DNA from: Serratia odorifera
Lineage (GTDB): Bacteria > Pseudomonadota > Gammaproteobacteria > Enterobacterales > Enterobacteriaceae
Assembly: GCF_900635445.1 (NCBI RefSeq)
Contig: NZ_LR134117.1
Span: forward strand, 2,232,001 to 2,296,000
Direction of reading: 5' to 3'
Length of the DNA: 64,000 nucleotides
Numbering within the stretch: position 1 is the first letter of the stretch; the number at the start of each line of letters is the position of its first letter. Both the position numbers and the translations under genes were made by a program. The notes under the pieces are model-generated. The model did no database searches. It saw only the letters and a program-made list of their open reading frames with translations, and was not told the origin of the DNA. Shown here one piece after another: positions 1 through 9,211 of the stretch.

Positions 1-218
1 ATGCCACCTTCCGCCATGATGGCACCGGCAAGAATAAAGAACGGGATCGCCAGCAGCGAAAACTTGTTCACGCCGTTGGTCATCTGGATCATCAGCGCCT
101 CCAGCGGCAGATCGATCCATAACGCGCCGGCGATGGCGCTCAAGCCGACGGCGTAGGCCACCGGCACCCCGACCGCCAACAGCACGGCGAGGGAACAAAG
201 CAGAATAAATGCGTCCAC
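1..218 (-). CDS. TRAP transporter large permease DctM, 5' part
   Basis: This is the N-terminal part of the 12-helix DctM-type subunit of a TRAP transporter, which uses an ion gradient to import an organic acid delivered by the periplasmic binding protein. The frame runs off the window edge. The start is a GTG (216-218) giving VDAFILLCSLAVLLAVGVPV, a hydrophobic first helix, and the later IPFFILAGAIMAEGG is typical of DctM. It follows dctQ by 12 bases and belongs to a dctP-dctQ-dctM operon. The substrate cannot be read from this fragment. Confidence 0.85.
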   Translation of the reverse strand, partial: MDAFILLCSLAVLLAVGVPVAYAVGLSAIAGALWIDLPLEALMIQMTNGVNKFSLLAIPFFILAGAIMAEGG

Positions 219-230
219 GGGCGAGCTCCG

Positions 231-737
231 TCAGGTATTGCCGAGCAGGACCACCGGGCGGTGGTGCTGCGAGCCAAATAGCAGCCGTTCAATCACGAAC
301 AGCAAGGTAACGGCTGAACCGATCGGCAGCGGCAGATAGGCCTGGCCGGCGGTCAGCAGCGGAAACTCGGCGACCGGCTGCAGCCATAGCTGACTGCACA
401 GCGCGTAGCCGTAATAGATGATGAACAGGAAAATCACCACCATCAGCAGATCCGCCAGCCGGGCGCACAGACTCTGTAACGCCGGTGACAGACGGTCGAT
501 CAGCATATTGACGGCGATGTGCGATCCGGCGCGGTAACTGACCGCCGCGCCGATAAAGGTAAAGGTCACCATACACAGAATGGCGATCGGTTCTGGCCAG
601 GCGGCACCTTCGTTCAGTACGTAGCGGCTGAAGATGCCGATTGGGATCACCGTCACCATCGCCAACAGGGCAATGCCGGCGATCCACATTGAAACGCGGT
701 ACAGCACATCCATTGCCTGGTGATAAGCGTGCGCCAT
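231..737 (-). CDS. TRAP transporter small permease DctQ
   Basis: This 168-residue inner-membrane protein is the small permease subunit of the TRAP transporter and pairs with DctM. Four hydrophobic segments are visible, near residues 17-37, 50-68, 93-113 and 135-152, as expected for DctQ. The start ATG (735-737) is preceded by a strong GGAGG. The gene lies between dctP (upstream on this strand, 54 bases away) and dctM (12 bases downstream), the usual order. The substrate is not evident. Confidence 0.9.
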   Translation of the reverse strand: MAHAYHQAMDVLYRVSMWIAGIALLAMVTVIPIGIFSRYVLNEGAAWPEPIAILCMVTFTFIGAAVSYRAGSHIAVNMLIDRLSPALQSLCARLADLLMVVIFLFIIYYGYALCSQLWLQPVAEFPLLTAGQAYLPLPIGSAVTLLFVIERLLFGSQHHRPVVLLGNT

Positions 738-762
738 GAGATACCTCCGCCGGAACAGGGAA

Positions 763-782
763 GGGCGCGGTTAACCGCGCCC
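763..782 (-). other. Intercistronic stem-loop between dctP and dctQ
   Basis: A perfect 20-base palindrome (GGGCGCGGTT/AACCGCGCCC) lies between the dctP stop and the dctQ start. No T-run follows on the transcribed strand, so it is not a canonical terminator. Such hairpins often protect or partly terminate the upstream message, so that the binding protein is made in excess over the permease. That role is inferred. Confidence 0.5.
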
Positions 783-791
783 GCAATTGCG

Positions 792-1769
792 TTATTGCAC
801 CGCGTTGATACGGTCGATCAGATCCTGGTGCGACTTGCCGTATTGGTCGCGCACCGGCTGTGTGGCCTTGTAGTAATAGTCGCGGTCGATGTCATGGAAC
901 TGCACGCCGCCGGCTTTCATCTTCTCCAGCGCTTGCTGGTTATACGCCGCCCACAGGGTACGCTGCTCGTCCTGCGCTTCCTTGGCCAGTTTGAGGATCA
1001 GCTTCTGGTCATCCGGCGTCAGTTTGTCCCATTTGGTTTTTGAATAGAGGAACAGCTCGGGAATGATGAAATGGCCGCTGAGGGTGTAGTTTTTCGCCAC
1101 CGGCATATAGTTATGGGCAATAAAGGTCGGCGGGTTGTTTTCCGCACCGTCGATTACCCCGGTCTGCATACCGCTGAAGACTTCGCTGACGCCCATGCTG
1201 ACGGCGTTGGCGCCCATCGCCTTCAGGGTTGCCAGCGCAATCGGACTGCCCTGCACGCGGATTTTCATCCCTTTCAGATCTTCCGGTTTCACCACCGGCT
1301 GCTTGGTAATCAGGTTGCGGGTGCCTGAATCCATCCAGCCAAGGAACACCAGACGGGAAGCGGGGTTGTTGGTGATCTTGTCGCCGATCTCTTTGCCGAT
1401 TTCGCCGTCCAGCACCTTGTGCAGATGATCTTCGTTGCGGAAAATATACGGTAAGGTAAAGACATCGATTTCCGGCAGGATCGCCGCCACCGGTGCCATC
1501 GAGACGCGGATCAGGTCAATGGCGCCGATTTGCGCCTGTTCGATCATCTGCTTTTCGTCGCCCAGCATGCCACCGGGAAAGGTTTTCATCTCCAGACGGC
1601 CGTCGGTTGCCGCCTTCAGCTTTTCGCCCATGTGCTGCACGGCGACCACGTTGGGGTAACCTTCCGGGTGAACATCGGCGGCTTTGATTTGCTGTGCCAG
1701 CGCGCTCTGGCTGCACAACAGCGCGCTCAGGGCAAGGCACAGACCTGATAAGGCGTGAGGCAATTTCAT
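792..1769 (-). CDS. TRAP transporter periplasmic substrate-binding protein DctP
   Basis: The mature protein binds an organic acid, often a C4-dicarboxylate or sugar acid, in the periplasm and hands it to DctQM. The start chosen is the ATG at 1767-1769, 117 bases inside the longest frame. It has a GGGAG ribosome site and gives a normal signal peptide (MKLPHALSGLCLALSALLCS, then QSALA|Q), for 325 residues. The body shows DctP hallmarks: GGMLGDEKQMIEQAQIGAID near residue 64, then KGMKIRVQGS, and GMQTGVIDGAENNP. It is the first gene of the operon. Confidence 0.92.
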   Translation of the reverse strand: MKLPHALSGLCLALSALLCSQSALAQQIKAADVHPEGYPNVVAVQHMGEKLKAATDGRLEMKTFPGGMLGDEKQMIEQAQIGAIDLIRVSMAPVAAILPEIDVFTLPYIFRNEDHLHKVLDGEIGKEIGDKITNNPASRLVFLGWMDSGTRNLITKQPVVKPEDLKGMKIRVQGSPIALATLKAMGANAVSMGVSEVFSGMQTGVIDGAENNPPTFIAHNYMPVAKNYTLSGHFIIPELFLYSKTKWDKLTPDDQKLILKLAKEAQDEQRTLWAAYNQQALEKMKAGGVQFHDIDRDYYYKATQPVRDQYGKSHQDLIDRINAVQ

Positions 1770-2129
1770 CTGATAATCTCCCGAGTGTTGGGCGGTGACA
1801 ATAACCGTTTGTTTTTTAATCATCCCGATGGCAAAGCGATTGCGGAGGGGGGCGGGTTGCGCCAGTGCATCGCATTTCCATGACAAAAGATAAACACAGT
1901 TGAAACCTATTTGCTACATAAGTGAAAAGCTGTTTTAAAAATCCTTGATCGCCGTCACTGTGCATTTTCCCTGCATGCGGCTTTTCGTGATGTGGTTAAA
2001 AAAAACGCGCAAGGGGTGACGGAATTGTTGGGTTTTATTCGTATGAATGTTAAACAGCGCCGCCACTTGCCGCTGCAGCTGGCGCGGGTTACGGCTTTTT
2101 TTGGTCCGTGGGTGCGTTATTGAGTAAAT

Positions 2130-2148
2130 AATAATGATAACTACTATC
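2130..2148 (+). promoter_or_regulatory. Fur box upstream of exbB
   Basis: The 19 bases starting AATAATGATAA match the Fur consensus GATAATGATAATCATTATC at 15 positions by eye. The site lies about 75 bases before exbB, where iron repression of exbBD would be expected. The rest of the gap 1770-2222 is AT-rich and shows no other gene. Confidence 0.7.
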
Positions 2149-2222
2149 AATCCGCGATTGGTTTGATATGATCGCACGCTGAATCTCGTTTAATTTTGAT
2201 CGGTAATGGTTGGAGGCGCAGC

Positions 2223-3196
2223 GTGAAAACGGCTGGCAAGACTATGAATCAAGCATCCGCGGCGCAGGCCGGGGATATTGGGGCGTCGCGTTCGGGCGCG
2301 GTGTGGTAGCGTCGATGTTGCTGGTGGTCGGTTTGGCCGGCAGCGCACAGGCAGCGCCGGCGACTAATCCTGCCGTTGCCGACAGCGTCTCTACCGCCGC
2401 GGCCCCTGCGCCAGCGTCAGCGCCGGATAACGTGACCCCGGTCAACCCGGCACCGACCGTGCAGCCGCCGGAAACGCGTGGCATGGACCTTTCCGTCTGG
2501 GGCATGTATCAGCATGCGGACGTAGTGGTGAAGACGGTCATGATCGGCCTGGTGTTGGCGTCGATTATCACCTGGACCATTCTGTTCGCCAAAGGTAGCG
2601 AACTGACGCGTGCCAAACGCCGTCTGCGTCGCGAACATCAGGCGCTGTCTGAAGCGCGTTCGTTGGACGAAGCAACGGAAATGGCGCAGAGCTTCCAGAA
2701 CGACAGCATCAGTGCCACGCTGCTGAATGATGCACAGAACGAACTGGAACTGTCGGCTGAATCCAACGACAACAACGGCATCAAAGAGCGCGCCGGCTTC
2801 CGTTTTGAGCGCCGGGTGGCGGCGTATGGCCGCCAACTGGGCAAGGGCAACGGTTTCCTGGCGACCATTGGCGCCATTTCACCGTTCGTTGGTCTGTTCG
2901 GCACCGTATGGGGCATCATGAACAGCTTTATCGGCATTGCCCACTCGCAAACCACCAATCTGGCAGTGGTCGCGCCGGGCATCGCGGAAGCGCTGCTGGC
3001 AACCGCACTGGGCCTGGTCGCCGCCATTCCGGCGGTGGTGATTTATAATATTTTTGCTCGCGTGATCGGCGGTCATCGTGCGCAGGTGGGCGACGTCGCG
3101 GCACAGGTACTGCTACTGCTGAGCCGCGATCTGGATCTGGCAGCCACGGCAGAAGCCAAGCGCTCGCAACACGCACATCAGCTGCGGGTGGGGTGA
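2223..3196 (+). CDS. exbB: ExbB, TonB-system energiser, with a frameshift in the signal-peptide region
   Basis: ExbB forms the inner-membrane proton channel with ExbD that powers TonB. From GMDLSVWGMYQHADVVVKTV onward the protein follows enterobacterial ExbB through TM1, the cytoplasmic domain, and the TM2-TM3 core (ATIGAISPFVGLFGTVWGIM; AEALLATALGLVAAIPAVVI). Upstream is a Serratia-type extension with a signal peptide (LLVVGLAGSAQA|AP). The good start is GTG 2223 (GGAGG five bases before), but that frame ends at a TAG at 2307-2309. The body is in another frame. Removing one GT of GTGT at 2301-2304 joins them into one 323-residue protein. The open body frame otherwise begins at a poor TTG (2210) or at ATG 2315. 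Confidence 0.9.
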
Positions 3197-3199
3197 GTT

Positions 3200-3622
3200 A
3201 TGGCGATGCGCTTAAACGATGATGTAGACGACAGCGGCGAACTGCATGAAATCAACGTGACGCCGTTTATCGACGTCATGCTGGTGCTGTTGATCATCTT
3301 TATGGTGGCAGCGCCGCTGGCAACGGTAGATATTCGCGTCGATCTGCCGGCGTCGACCGCCAAGCCGCAGCCGCGGCCGGAAAAACCGGTGTTCCTGTCG
3401 GTGAAGGCGGACAAGCAACTTTACGTCGGCGAGCAGCCGGTCACCGCAGAACAGTTGACCACGGTGCTCGATCAACGTACCCAGGCCAACAAGGAAACCA
3501 CCATCTTCTTCCAGGCAGATAAAAGCGTGGACTACGCCACTTTGATGAGCGTGATGGATACGCTGCGCAATGCCGGTTATCTGAAGGTGGGACTGGTCGG
3601 TATGGAAGGCGGCGCGAAGTAA
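3200..3622 (+). CDS. exbD: ExbD, TonB-system energiser
   Basis: ExbD is the single-span partner of ExbB and carries the protonated aspartate of the motor. The 140-residue protein has the cytoplasmic start with NVTPFIDVMLVLLIIFMVAA; the membrane D in FIDVM is the functional residue. A periplasmic alpha/beta domain follows (VDLPAST through YLKVGLVGME). It starts three bases after the exbB stop, so the two are cotranscribed, under the Fur box upstream. The length is normal and no defect is seen. Confidence 0.96.
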   Translation: MAMRLNDDVDDSGELHEINVTPFIDVMLVLLIIFMVAAPLATVDIRVDLPASTAKPQPRPEKPVFLSVKADKQLYVGEQPVTAEQLTTVLDQRTQANKETTIFFQADKSVDYATLMSVMDTLRNAGYLKVGLVGMEGGAK

Positions 3623-3639
3623 CTTCGCCGGTTTCAACC

Positions 3640-3672
3640 AGGGTCGGACAGGCAACTGTCCGGCCCTTTTTT
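3640..3672 (+). terminator. Rho-independent terminator after exbD
   Basis: A GC-rich stem (AGGGTCGGACAG with CTGTCCGGCCCT, loop GCAA) is followed directly by six T, 18 bases after the exbD stop. It ends the exbBD transcript. Confidence 0.9.
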
Positions 3673-3704
3673 ATTACGGGGTCACCGTGAGCCTACGGCG
3701 GTTA

Positions 3705-4748
3705 TCAGCGCCCGGCCAGCTGCGCCAGCGAGCCGGCGTGGCGCCAGTGGATGCTACCCGGCAGAAACAGCGTGCTCTGCGCTAGCGGGCGTTCGTCAAT
3801 CAGCTGGGTCACCATTTCAAAACTGTGCTGTGCCAGGCCGCGACAGTCTTGCGCCACGGTGTCGATTTTTAACGTCATGCAGTCAAACAGATAATGATCG
3901 TCAAAGCTGCACAGGTGGATATCGCTGTCGATCAATTGGTGCTGTGTCAGGTAACGCAATACCCCTTCCAGCAACCCACAGGCGGCGGTAAACAACGCTT
4001 TCGGCGGACGGCCCAGATGGGCGCACAGACCGGCGAACATCTCGTAACCGGAACTGGGGTGATAGGTGCCGTGGATAATCCATTCCGGCTGGTCGACAAT
4101 ACCGGCGCGTTCCAGCCCCAGTTGGAAGCCGGCCAGGCGATCGCGGGTAGGAGAAATGCGCGGCTGGCCGCCAAGAAAATAAAACTCGTCCGGGTGCTGA
4201 CGCGCGACGGTTTCCACCAGTTGCGCGGTGGAGGCAACAGAATCGGTGATCACCAGCGGCAGGGTGGAGCCGTTGATCAGCCGGTCCATTTGCACCACGG
4301 GCAAACTGGCGTTGATCTTCTGGTATTCGGCATCGTTCAACTGACTGGAGGCAACGATCAGCCCGTCGACCTGACGTTGGACCAGGCTGTTGACCGCCAT
4401 CATTTCCTGCGCGGGGTTTTCGTCCGAACAGGCGATCAGCAACTGCAAACCGGCTTCGCGACACAGGGTTTCCAGCTCGCGCGCGATCACCGCAAAACCG
4501 TAGTTGGTCATTTCCGGCACCACCAATCCCAGGGTATGGCTGCGATGGGAGCGCAGCGAGCGGGCGTGAATGCTTGGCTGATAGTGCAGTTCGCTCGCCA
4601 GCGCCAGAATACGGTCGCGGGTTTCATCGGACACGCGGTATTCCTTGCTGCGTCCGTTGAGTACCAGGCTGGCGGTCGACTTCGACACACCGGCCTGAGC
4701 GGCGATATCAGTGATGGTTACGCGTTTATTTTTTTTCACTAACGGCAT
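3705..4748 (-). CDS. scrR: LacI-family sucrose operon repressor ScrR
   Basis: ScrR represses the scr operons and is released by fructose or fructose-1-phosphate. Residues 9-60 form a LacI-type helix-turn-helix and hinge (VTITDIAAQAGVSKSTASLV), followed by a periplasmic-binding-protein-like sensor fold (TLGLVVPEMTNYGFAVIARE onward). The 347-residue length is normal. It is the last gene of scrYABR, 21 bases after scrB, so it is probably autoregulated. The ribosome site before the ATG is weak, which fits low expression from a long message. Operator-like palindromes lie before scrY and scrK. Confidence 0.92.
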   Translation of the reverse strand: MPLVKKNKRVTITDIAAQAGVSKSTASLVLNGRSKEYRVSDETRDRILALASELHYQPSIHARSLRSHRSHTLGLVVPEMTNYGFAVIARELETLCREAGLQLLIACSDENPAQEMMAVNSLVQRQVDGLIVASSQLNDAEYQKINASLPVVQMDRLINGSTLPLVITDSVASTAQLVETVARQHPDEFYFLGGQPRISPTRDRLAGFQLGLERAGIVDQPEWIIHGTYHPSSGYEMFAGLCAHLGRPPKALFTAACGLLEGVLRYLTQHQLIDSDIHLCSFDDHYLFDCMTLKIDTVAQDCRGLAQHSFEMVTQLIDERPLAQSTLFLPGSIHWRHAGSLAQLAGR

Positions 4749-4769
4749 CTATGGTTTTGACAGAATGCC

Positions 4770-6179
4770 TCATTCTATCATGACGGCATTCAGCGGCCAG
4801 TGTTGCAGCGCCAACGGCGCATCACCACTCAAAAATAGCCGTGGTGAGCGGCAGGGGAAGTAACGCGAACTCATCACCGCCTCACCCTGATTGATAAAGA
4901 TTTCAACGCTGGAACGGTCGAACAGCAGTTGCAACTGTTGCAGCTCGCCGCGCCAGTAGCGCTGCTCCGGCTCGCCGCTGCGCAGGTTATGGCGGCTCAG
5001 GCAAAGCCGCTCGCCGTCCCAGCTCAGTTGCATGCCGTCGCCGAAGCGGGCGCTGAACGGGCCGTGCGGCCGCAGCAGCAGCTCGGCGCTGTCGATCTCC
5101 AGCTGCGGTGCTTCGGCCGCCGGCCCCTGCCAACGGGTGGCGGCGCCGCGCAGCTGTTGCAGTTCGCGCGCCGGTTGCTGGTACAGTCTGCCGGCGTGCA
5201 GCGTCAGTTCGCGCAGACAGGTCATGGTATGCAGCCAGCCGTAGCGTACCGTCGGCTGGTAGGATTCGTCCTGCTCCGGAACCCCCATCCAGGCGACCAG
5301 CAGGCGTCGGCCATCTTCTGCCAGCGTGGTCTGTGGCGCATAGAATTCAAAGCCGGCGTCCAGCTCGTGGAACTCGCCGTGGCTGAAGCGTGCGGTGGCA
5401 TAATCCAGCTCGCCGCACAGATAGCCGGCCTGATAAACGTTGAGATAGCGTTCCGGCTCTGCCGCCAGACCCTGTGGACAGCAAATCAGCAGCTCGCGGT
5501 CTGCCAGGCGGAACAGATCCGGGCATTCCCACATGTAGCCGAAATCGCCGATGCCGTTCAACCGTGAGCCGGCGATTTCACCCTGCAATTGCCAACTGCG
5601 TAAATCATCGGAGCGCAGCAGCAGCACCTTGCCCTGGTCGTGCAGATCGCGCGCACCGAGCACCATGTACCACTGCTGATGATGGCGCCATACCTTCGGA
5701 TCGCGCACGTGGCCGCTGTAGCCGGCGGGTAGCGGCAGCACCGGGCCAAGCTTGTCGTATTCCCCTGACGCATTTTCCTGCGCCAGGCACTGATAGGCGG
5801 TGCGCGAGCCGTCGGTGAATTTCACGTTGCCGGTATACACCAGCGTGATCTTGTCATTTTCCACCACCGCGGAGCCCGAGTAACAACCGTGGCTGTCAAA
5901 ATCATCACCGGGCAACAGCGCCACCGGCTGATGGTGCCAGTGGAGCAGATCGTCGGACTGCCAGTGTCCCCAGCACTTGCGACCGTGGTCGCAGGCCAGC
6001 GGGTTCCACTGATAAAACAGATGGTAACGGCCGTTGTGCTGGATAAAGCCGTTGGGATCGTTGAGCAACCCGACGCTGGGCGCCAGATGCCAGCATGGGC
6101 GATGGGGATCGCCGGCCGCCCGCAGCTGGCCGTTCATCAGCGCCAGCGCGGTTTGCTTTATCAAACTCAGTGCATCCAT
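4770..6179 (-). CDS. scrB: Sucrose-6-phosphate hydrolase (invertase) ScrB
   Basis: This cytoplasmic GH32 enzyme cleaves sucrose-6-phosphate, delivered by the sucrose PTS, into glucose-6-phosphate and fructose. The 469 residues show the GH32 signatures: GLLNDPNGF (nucleophile D) near residue 35, RDPKVW near 160 and ECPDLF (acid/base E) near 217. A C-terminal beta-sandwich ends with SSVEIFINQGEAVMSSRYFP. The ATG overlaps the scrA stop by one base (TAATG), so translation is probably coupled. Confidence 0.96.
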   Translation of the reverse strand: MDALSLIKQTALALMNGQLRAAGDPHRPCWHLAPSVGLLNDPNGFIQHNGRYHLFYQWNPLACDHGRKCWGHWQSDDLLHWHHQPVALLPGDDFDSHGCYSGSAVVENDKITLVYTGNVKFTDGSRTAYQCLAQENASGEYDKLGPVLPLPAGYSGHVRDPKVWRHHQQWYMVLGARDLHDQGKVLLLRSDDLRSWQLQGEIAGSRLNGIGDFGYMWECPDLFRLADRELLICCPQGLAAEPERYLNVYQAGYLCGELDYATARFSHGEFHELDAGFEFYAPQTTLAEDGRRLLVAWMGVPEQDESYQPTVRYGWLHTMTCLRELTLHAGRLYQQPARELQQLRGAATRWQGPAAEAPQLEIDSAELLLRPHGPFSARFGDGMQLSWDGERLCLSRHNLRSGEPEQRYWRGELQQLQLLFDRSSVEIFINQGEAVMSSRYFPCRSPRLFLSGDAPLALQHWPLNAVMIE

Positions 6180-7550
6180 TATTCAGCGTCCGTTTTGTAC
6201 TTCAGCAACAGCGAAAGCACGAACGCGCTGCCAAAGGCAATCACCAGGCCAATAACATAGCTTAACAGCGAACTGGCTTGCACAATGGCCATGCCGGGGA
6301 TGGCGGTGAGACCGACGGCGTTCATGCCGACGTGGTTGGCCACCACCCAGGCGCCGCCGAGCGCGCCGCCGACCAGCGCGGCGAGGAACGGCTTGACGAA
6401 GCGCAGATTGATGCCGAACAGCGCCGCTTCGGTGATGCCCAGCATGGCGGAAAAACCGGAAGGCACGGCGATGGCCTTGATTTTGGCGTCGCGGGTTTTG
6501 AAGTATACCGCCAGGCAGGCGCCGCCCTGAGCAATATTGGCCATCGACCAGATCGGCAACAGGAAGTTGACGCCAATGTTCGGGTTACCCAGCAGGCCGG
6601 CCTCAATCGCATGGAAACTGTGGTGAATGCCGGTAATGACAATCACCGAATACAGGCCACCAAACAGCAAGCCGGCCAGCCAGCCGGCGTGGGTAATCAG
6701 CGTGCTGAGCAGCAGCGAAATGCCATCGCCGAGCACTCGGCCGGCCGGACCGATAAACAGCATGGCGACAAAACCGGAAATGATCACCGTCAGGAAGGGG
6801 GTCAGGATCAGATCCAGCGAGTTCGGGATCACCTTGCGTAGCTGTTTTTCCAGCATGCTCATAAACCACACTGCCAGCAGCACCGGGAAGACCGTGCCCT
6901 GGTAGCCAATCATGGCGATTTCCATGCCAAAGAAATTCATGGTGTGGAAACCGCTGGCGACGCCCCAGGCGTTGGTTAGCGCCGGGTGGGGTGAGAATGC
7001 CGCCGAGCGTCGCGCCGAGATAGGGATTACCGCCGAACTCGCGGGCGGCAGTAAAGCCAATCAGTATCGGCAGGATGATAAACGCCGCCGAGCTGAACAT
7101 GTCGAGCATCACGAACAACGCGCTGCTGGCATCGACCCAGCCATAGGTTTTCACCATGCCTAGCAGTCCCATCAGCAGGCCGGAGGCGACAATGGCCGGG
7201 ATGATCGGCACAAAGATGTTCGACAGCAGCCGTGCGATACGTTGCAGCGGGTTGAGCTTTTTCGCGGCGATATCCGCGGCTTCGGACTTGCTGGATTCGC
7301 TGATGCCTGCGGCCTTGATAAACTCGGCATGCACCTTGTTCACCAGTCCGGTACCGAATATCACCTGAATTTGCCCGGCATTGCTGAAACAGCCTCTCAC
7401 CCCCTCAAGCTTGCCGATGGCGGCCTTGTCCACCTTACTGTCGTCCAGCAGTACCAGTCGCAGACGGGTGGCACAGTGCGCCGCGCTGGCGATGTTTTCC
7501 TTACCCCCGAGCAGCGGTAACAGCGCCTGAGCGGTTGCGGTAATATCCAT
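6179..7550 (-). pseudogene. scrA: Sucrose-specific PTS enzyme IIBC ScrA, split by a +1 frameshift
   Basis: ScrA imports sucrose as sucrose-6-phosphate. The start (ATG 7550, GGGAG site) reads the EIIB domain with its phosphorylated cysteine (SAAHCATRLRLVL, C26) and the first EIIC helices as far as NPYLGATLGGILT. After that the frame changes: the expected HPALTNAWGVASGFHTMNFFG is in the neighbouring frame and runs to the end (LLLKYKTDAE). The plus-strand run GGGG at 6988-6991 is one base too long; with one G removed the gene encodes 456 residues, the normal size. If real, sucrose uptake is lost; if a sequencing error, the operon is intact. Confidence 0.93.
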
Positions 7551-7615
7551 GTTTTCTCCCTGTTAAATCACAATGCCGCCGGGGTTAACCCTGGCGGCAG
7601 GCGGCATATTGTCGA

Positions 7616-9025
7616 TCAGAAAAAGTATTTGAATCTGGCGCGCACGCCGTAACGTTGATCGTCATCGCTATTGGCGATTTTGTTGTCGGCGTTGGCCTCC
7701 AGCAGTGAGGCGTAAGCCCCGAGATACAAATTGAAATTCTTCATATTCATGATGTTGGGAATTTGATAAGACGCATGTACGGTGTGGATGTCATAGCGAC
7801 CCGGTTCGCTGAACGGGTTATCGATATTGGCCGTCATGCCATCGGTGGCGAATTCTTTGATATTGTTGTGCGCATAAATGTAACCCAGTTCAAAACGGCG
7901 CCACAGCACGTTGGCACCGGCGGAAAAGTCCTGTTCTCCCGAGGCGTCCAGATAGGCGGTGCTGAGGTTGGCGACGATACCGTTGTCAGCATCGGCGGCC
8001 AGACTGTTCCAACTCAGGGTCATGCCGTAGCCGTTGCGTTTTGACTGATCGACCCATTGACCGCGATCGTTCTGATAACCGTAGGCGTTGTTGACCACGT
8101 TGCTTTCCATCGCCAGCGCGGCGCTGAACCGATCTTTTTTCCACGCCACCACCGGGCGCAGATAAGCGACATTCTTTTTGTTGTCCAGCTCGTTGCCGTG
8201 ATAGCTCTGGTCCTGGAACAGCGAGGTGCCGTCCTCTACCAGCGTGTTCAGTTCAAAGTACCAGTTGCCGGCGTATTTGCTCAGCATCAGGTTGCCGCCG
8301 CTGCTGCTGCGGCCGCGGCCTTCCTTCATCATGTAGATGTAACCGAAACCGTCGGCGTACAGGTCATTGGCGGTGTTGCCGGAATACTCGATAAAGGTAT
8401 CCTGGTTGAGCGGGAACATATCGTAGGCTTCGAAACGGCCGATTTTCGCCTGCCAGTTCTTCTCGTTGCCGAAGAAGAACGCGGCGTCGTCGAGGTTCAT
8501 TTTGCCCTCCATGTCGGCCAGTGGCTGCACGCTAAAGCCGGCGAAGTTGCCGTCCTGATTGCGGCGATAGCCGTCCAGGCCGATCAGAATACGGCCGTTG
8601 ATGTCCCAACGCTCCTTGTTGCCCGGCTTCCAGTCCTTGTTATCGGTGGTTTTCAGCGAGGTGAGCTGCCCGCTGCGGCTGGCGCCGTCCAGGTTGAACT
8701 CTACGTCACCGTACAGCTTCAGCTCGCCAAAGTCGTTCAGCTTCAGGTTACTGGCCGCCGGCGCCTTGCTTTCCAGCGTGGCGGTGCGCTGTGCGACCTG
8801 TACCGTTTGCTGTTCGGCGTTGAGCGTGCGCTGTTCCAGCCGTTGTGCGCGCTGTTCCGCCGCAGTGGCGCGACTTTCCGCACTCTGCGCCCGTTGTTCT
8901 GCCTGTTGCAGGCGCTGCTCAAGGGCGTTGAGACGCGCTTCGATGCTGGCGGCATTGCCGGCGGCCTGGGCGGTGGTAGCAAGTAATAACCCTGTAGTTA
9001 CAGCCAGATAGCGTAATTTTTTCAT
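7616..9025 (-). CDS. scrY: Sucrose porin ScrY
   Basis: ScrY is a LamB-related outer-membrane porin for sucrose. The 469-residue precursor has a signal peptide (MKKLRYLAVTTGLLLATTAQ, then AA|G). A heptad-like coiled coil follows at about residues 28-95, rich in AEQRAQ repeats; this separates ScrY from plain maltoporin. The rest is an 18-strand barrel ending in RYGVRARFKYFF with a terminal F. It is the first gene of scrYABR, 65 bases before scrA, with a ScrR-type operator about 45-60 bases upstream of its start. Confidence 0.95.
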   Translation of the reverse strand: MKKLRYLAVTTGLLLATTAQAAGNAASIEARLNALEQRLQQAEQRAQSAESRATAAEQRAQRLEQRTLNAEQQTVQVAQRTATLESKAPAASNLKLNDFGELKLYGDVEFNLDGASRSGQLTSLKTTDNKDWKPGNKERWDINGRILIGLDGYRRNQDGNFAGFSVQPLADMEGKMNLDDAAFFFGNEKNWQAKIGRFEAYDMFPLNQDTFIEYSGNTANDLYADGFGYIYMMKEGRGRSSSGGNLMLSKYAGNWYFELNTLVEDGTSLFQDQSYHGNELDNKKNVAYLRPVVAWKKDRFSAALAMESNVVNNAYGYQNDRGQWVDQSKRNGYGMTLSWNSLAADADNGIVANLSTAYLDASGEQDFSAGANVLWRRFELGYIYAHNNIKEFATDGMTANIDNPFSEPGRYDIHTVHASYQIPNIMNMKNFNLYLGAYASLLEANADNKIANSDDDQRYGVRARFKYFF

Positions 9026-9070
9026 GATGTTCTATCATCCTGGAGGCTAATTATTATTGTTTGCTAAATT

Positions 9071-9085
9071 GCTAAACCGGTTTTT
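9071..9085 (-). promoter_or_regulatory. ScrR-type operator upstream of scrY
   Basis: The sequence GCTAAACCGGTTTTT contains the perfect palindrome AAACCGGTTT (9074-9083), a LacI-family half-site arrangement with central CG. A related AACCGGTTTAGCT lies before scrK. Shared sequence and position mark both as probable ScrR sites. Confidence 0.75.
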
Positions 9086-9150
9086 CAGGCTGAAAGATAA
9101 TCGAGGTGGAGCACCAATGGCAAACAAGATTGCTAACCCGATTCAGCTAA

Positions 9151-9166
9151 TGTGATCGAGTGCTCA
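9151..9166 (-). promoter_or_regulatory. Possible CRP site upstream of scrY
   Basis: TGTGA-N6-GCTCAA keeps one full CRP half-site and a degraded second one, about 125-140 bases before scrY. Sucrose PTS operons are normally CRP-dependent, which makes the site plausible. The match alone is modest. Confidence 0.4.
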
Positions 9167-9211
9167 ATTTCGTCAGGGGGCAGGGTGGGCACCCGGGCCC
9201 ACCGCAGGATA

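Noticed and set aside
2210..2315. Programmed frameshift in exbB
   Set aside because: No slippery heptamer, stem-loop or known precedent in exbB; a GT duplication or sequence error is simpler.
8057..8986. Long plus-strand open frame opposite scrY
   Set aside because: Low-complexity protein produced by the antisense of the ScrY coiled coil and barrel; no ribosome site and no recognisable domain.
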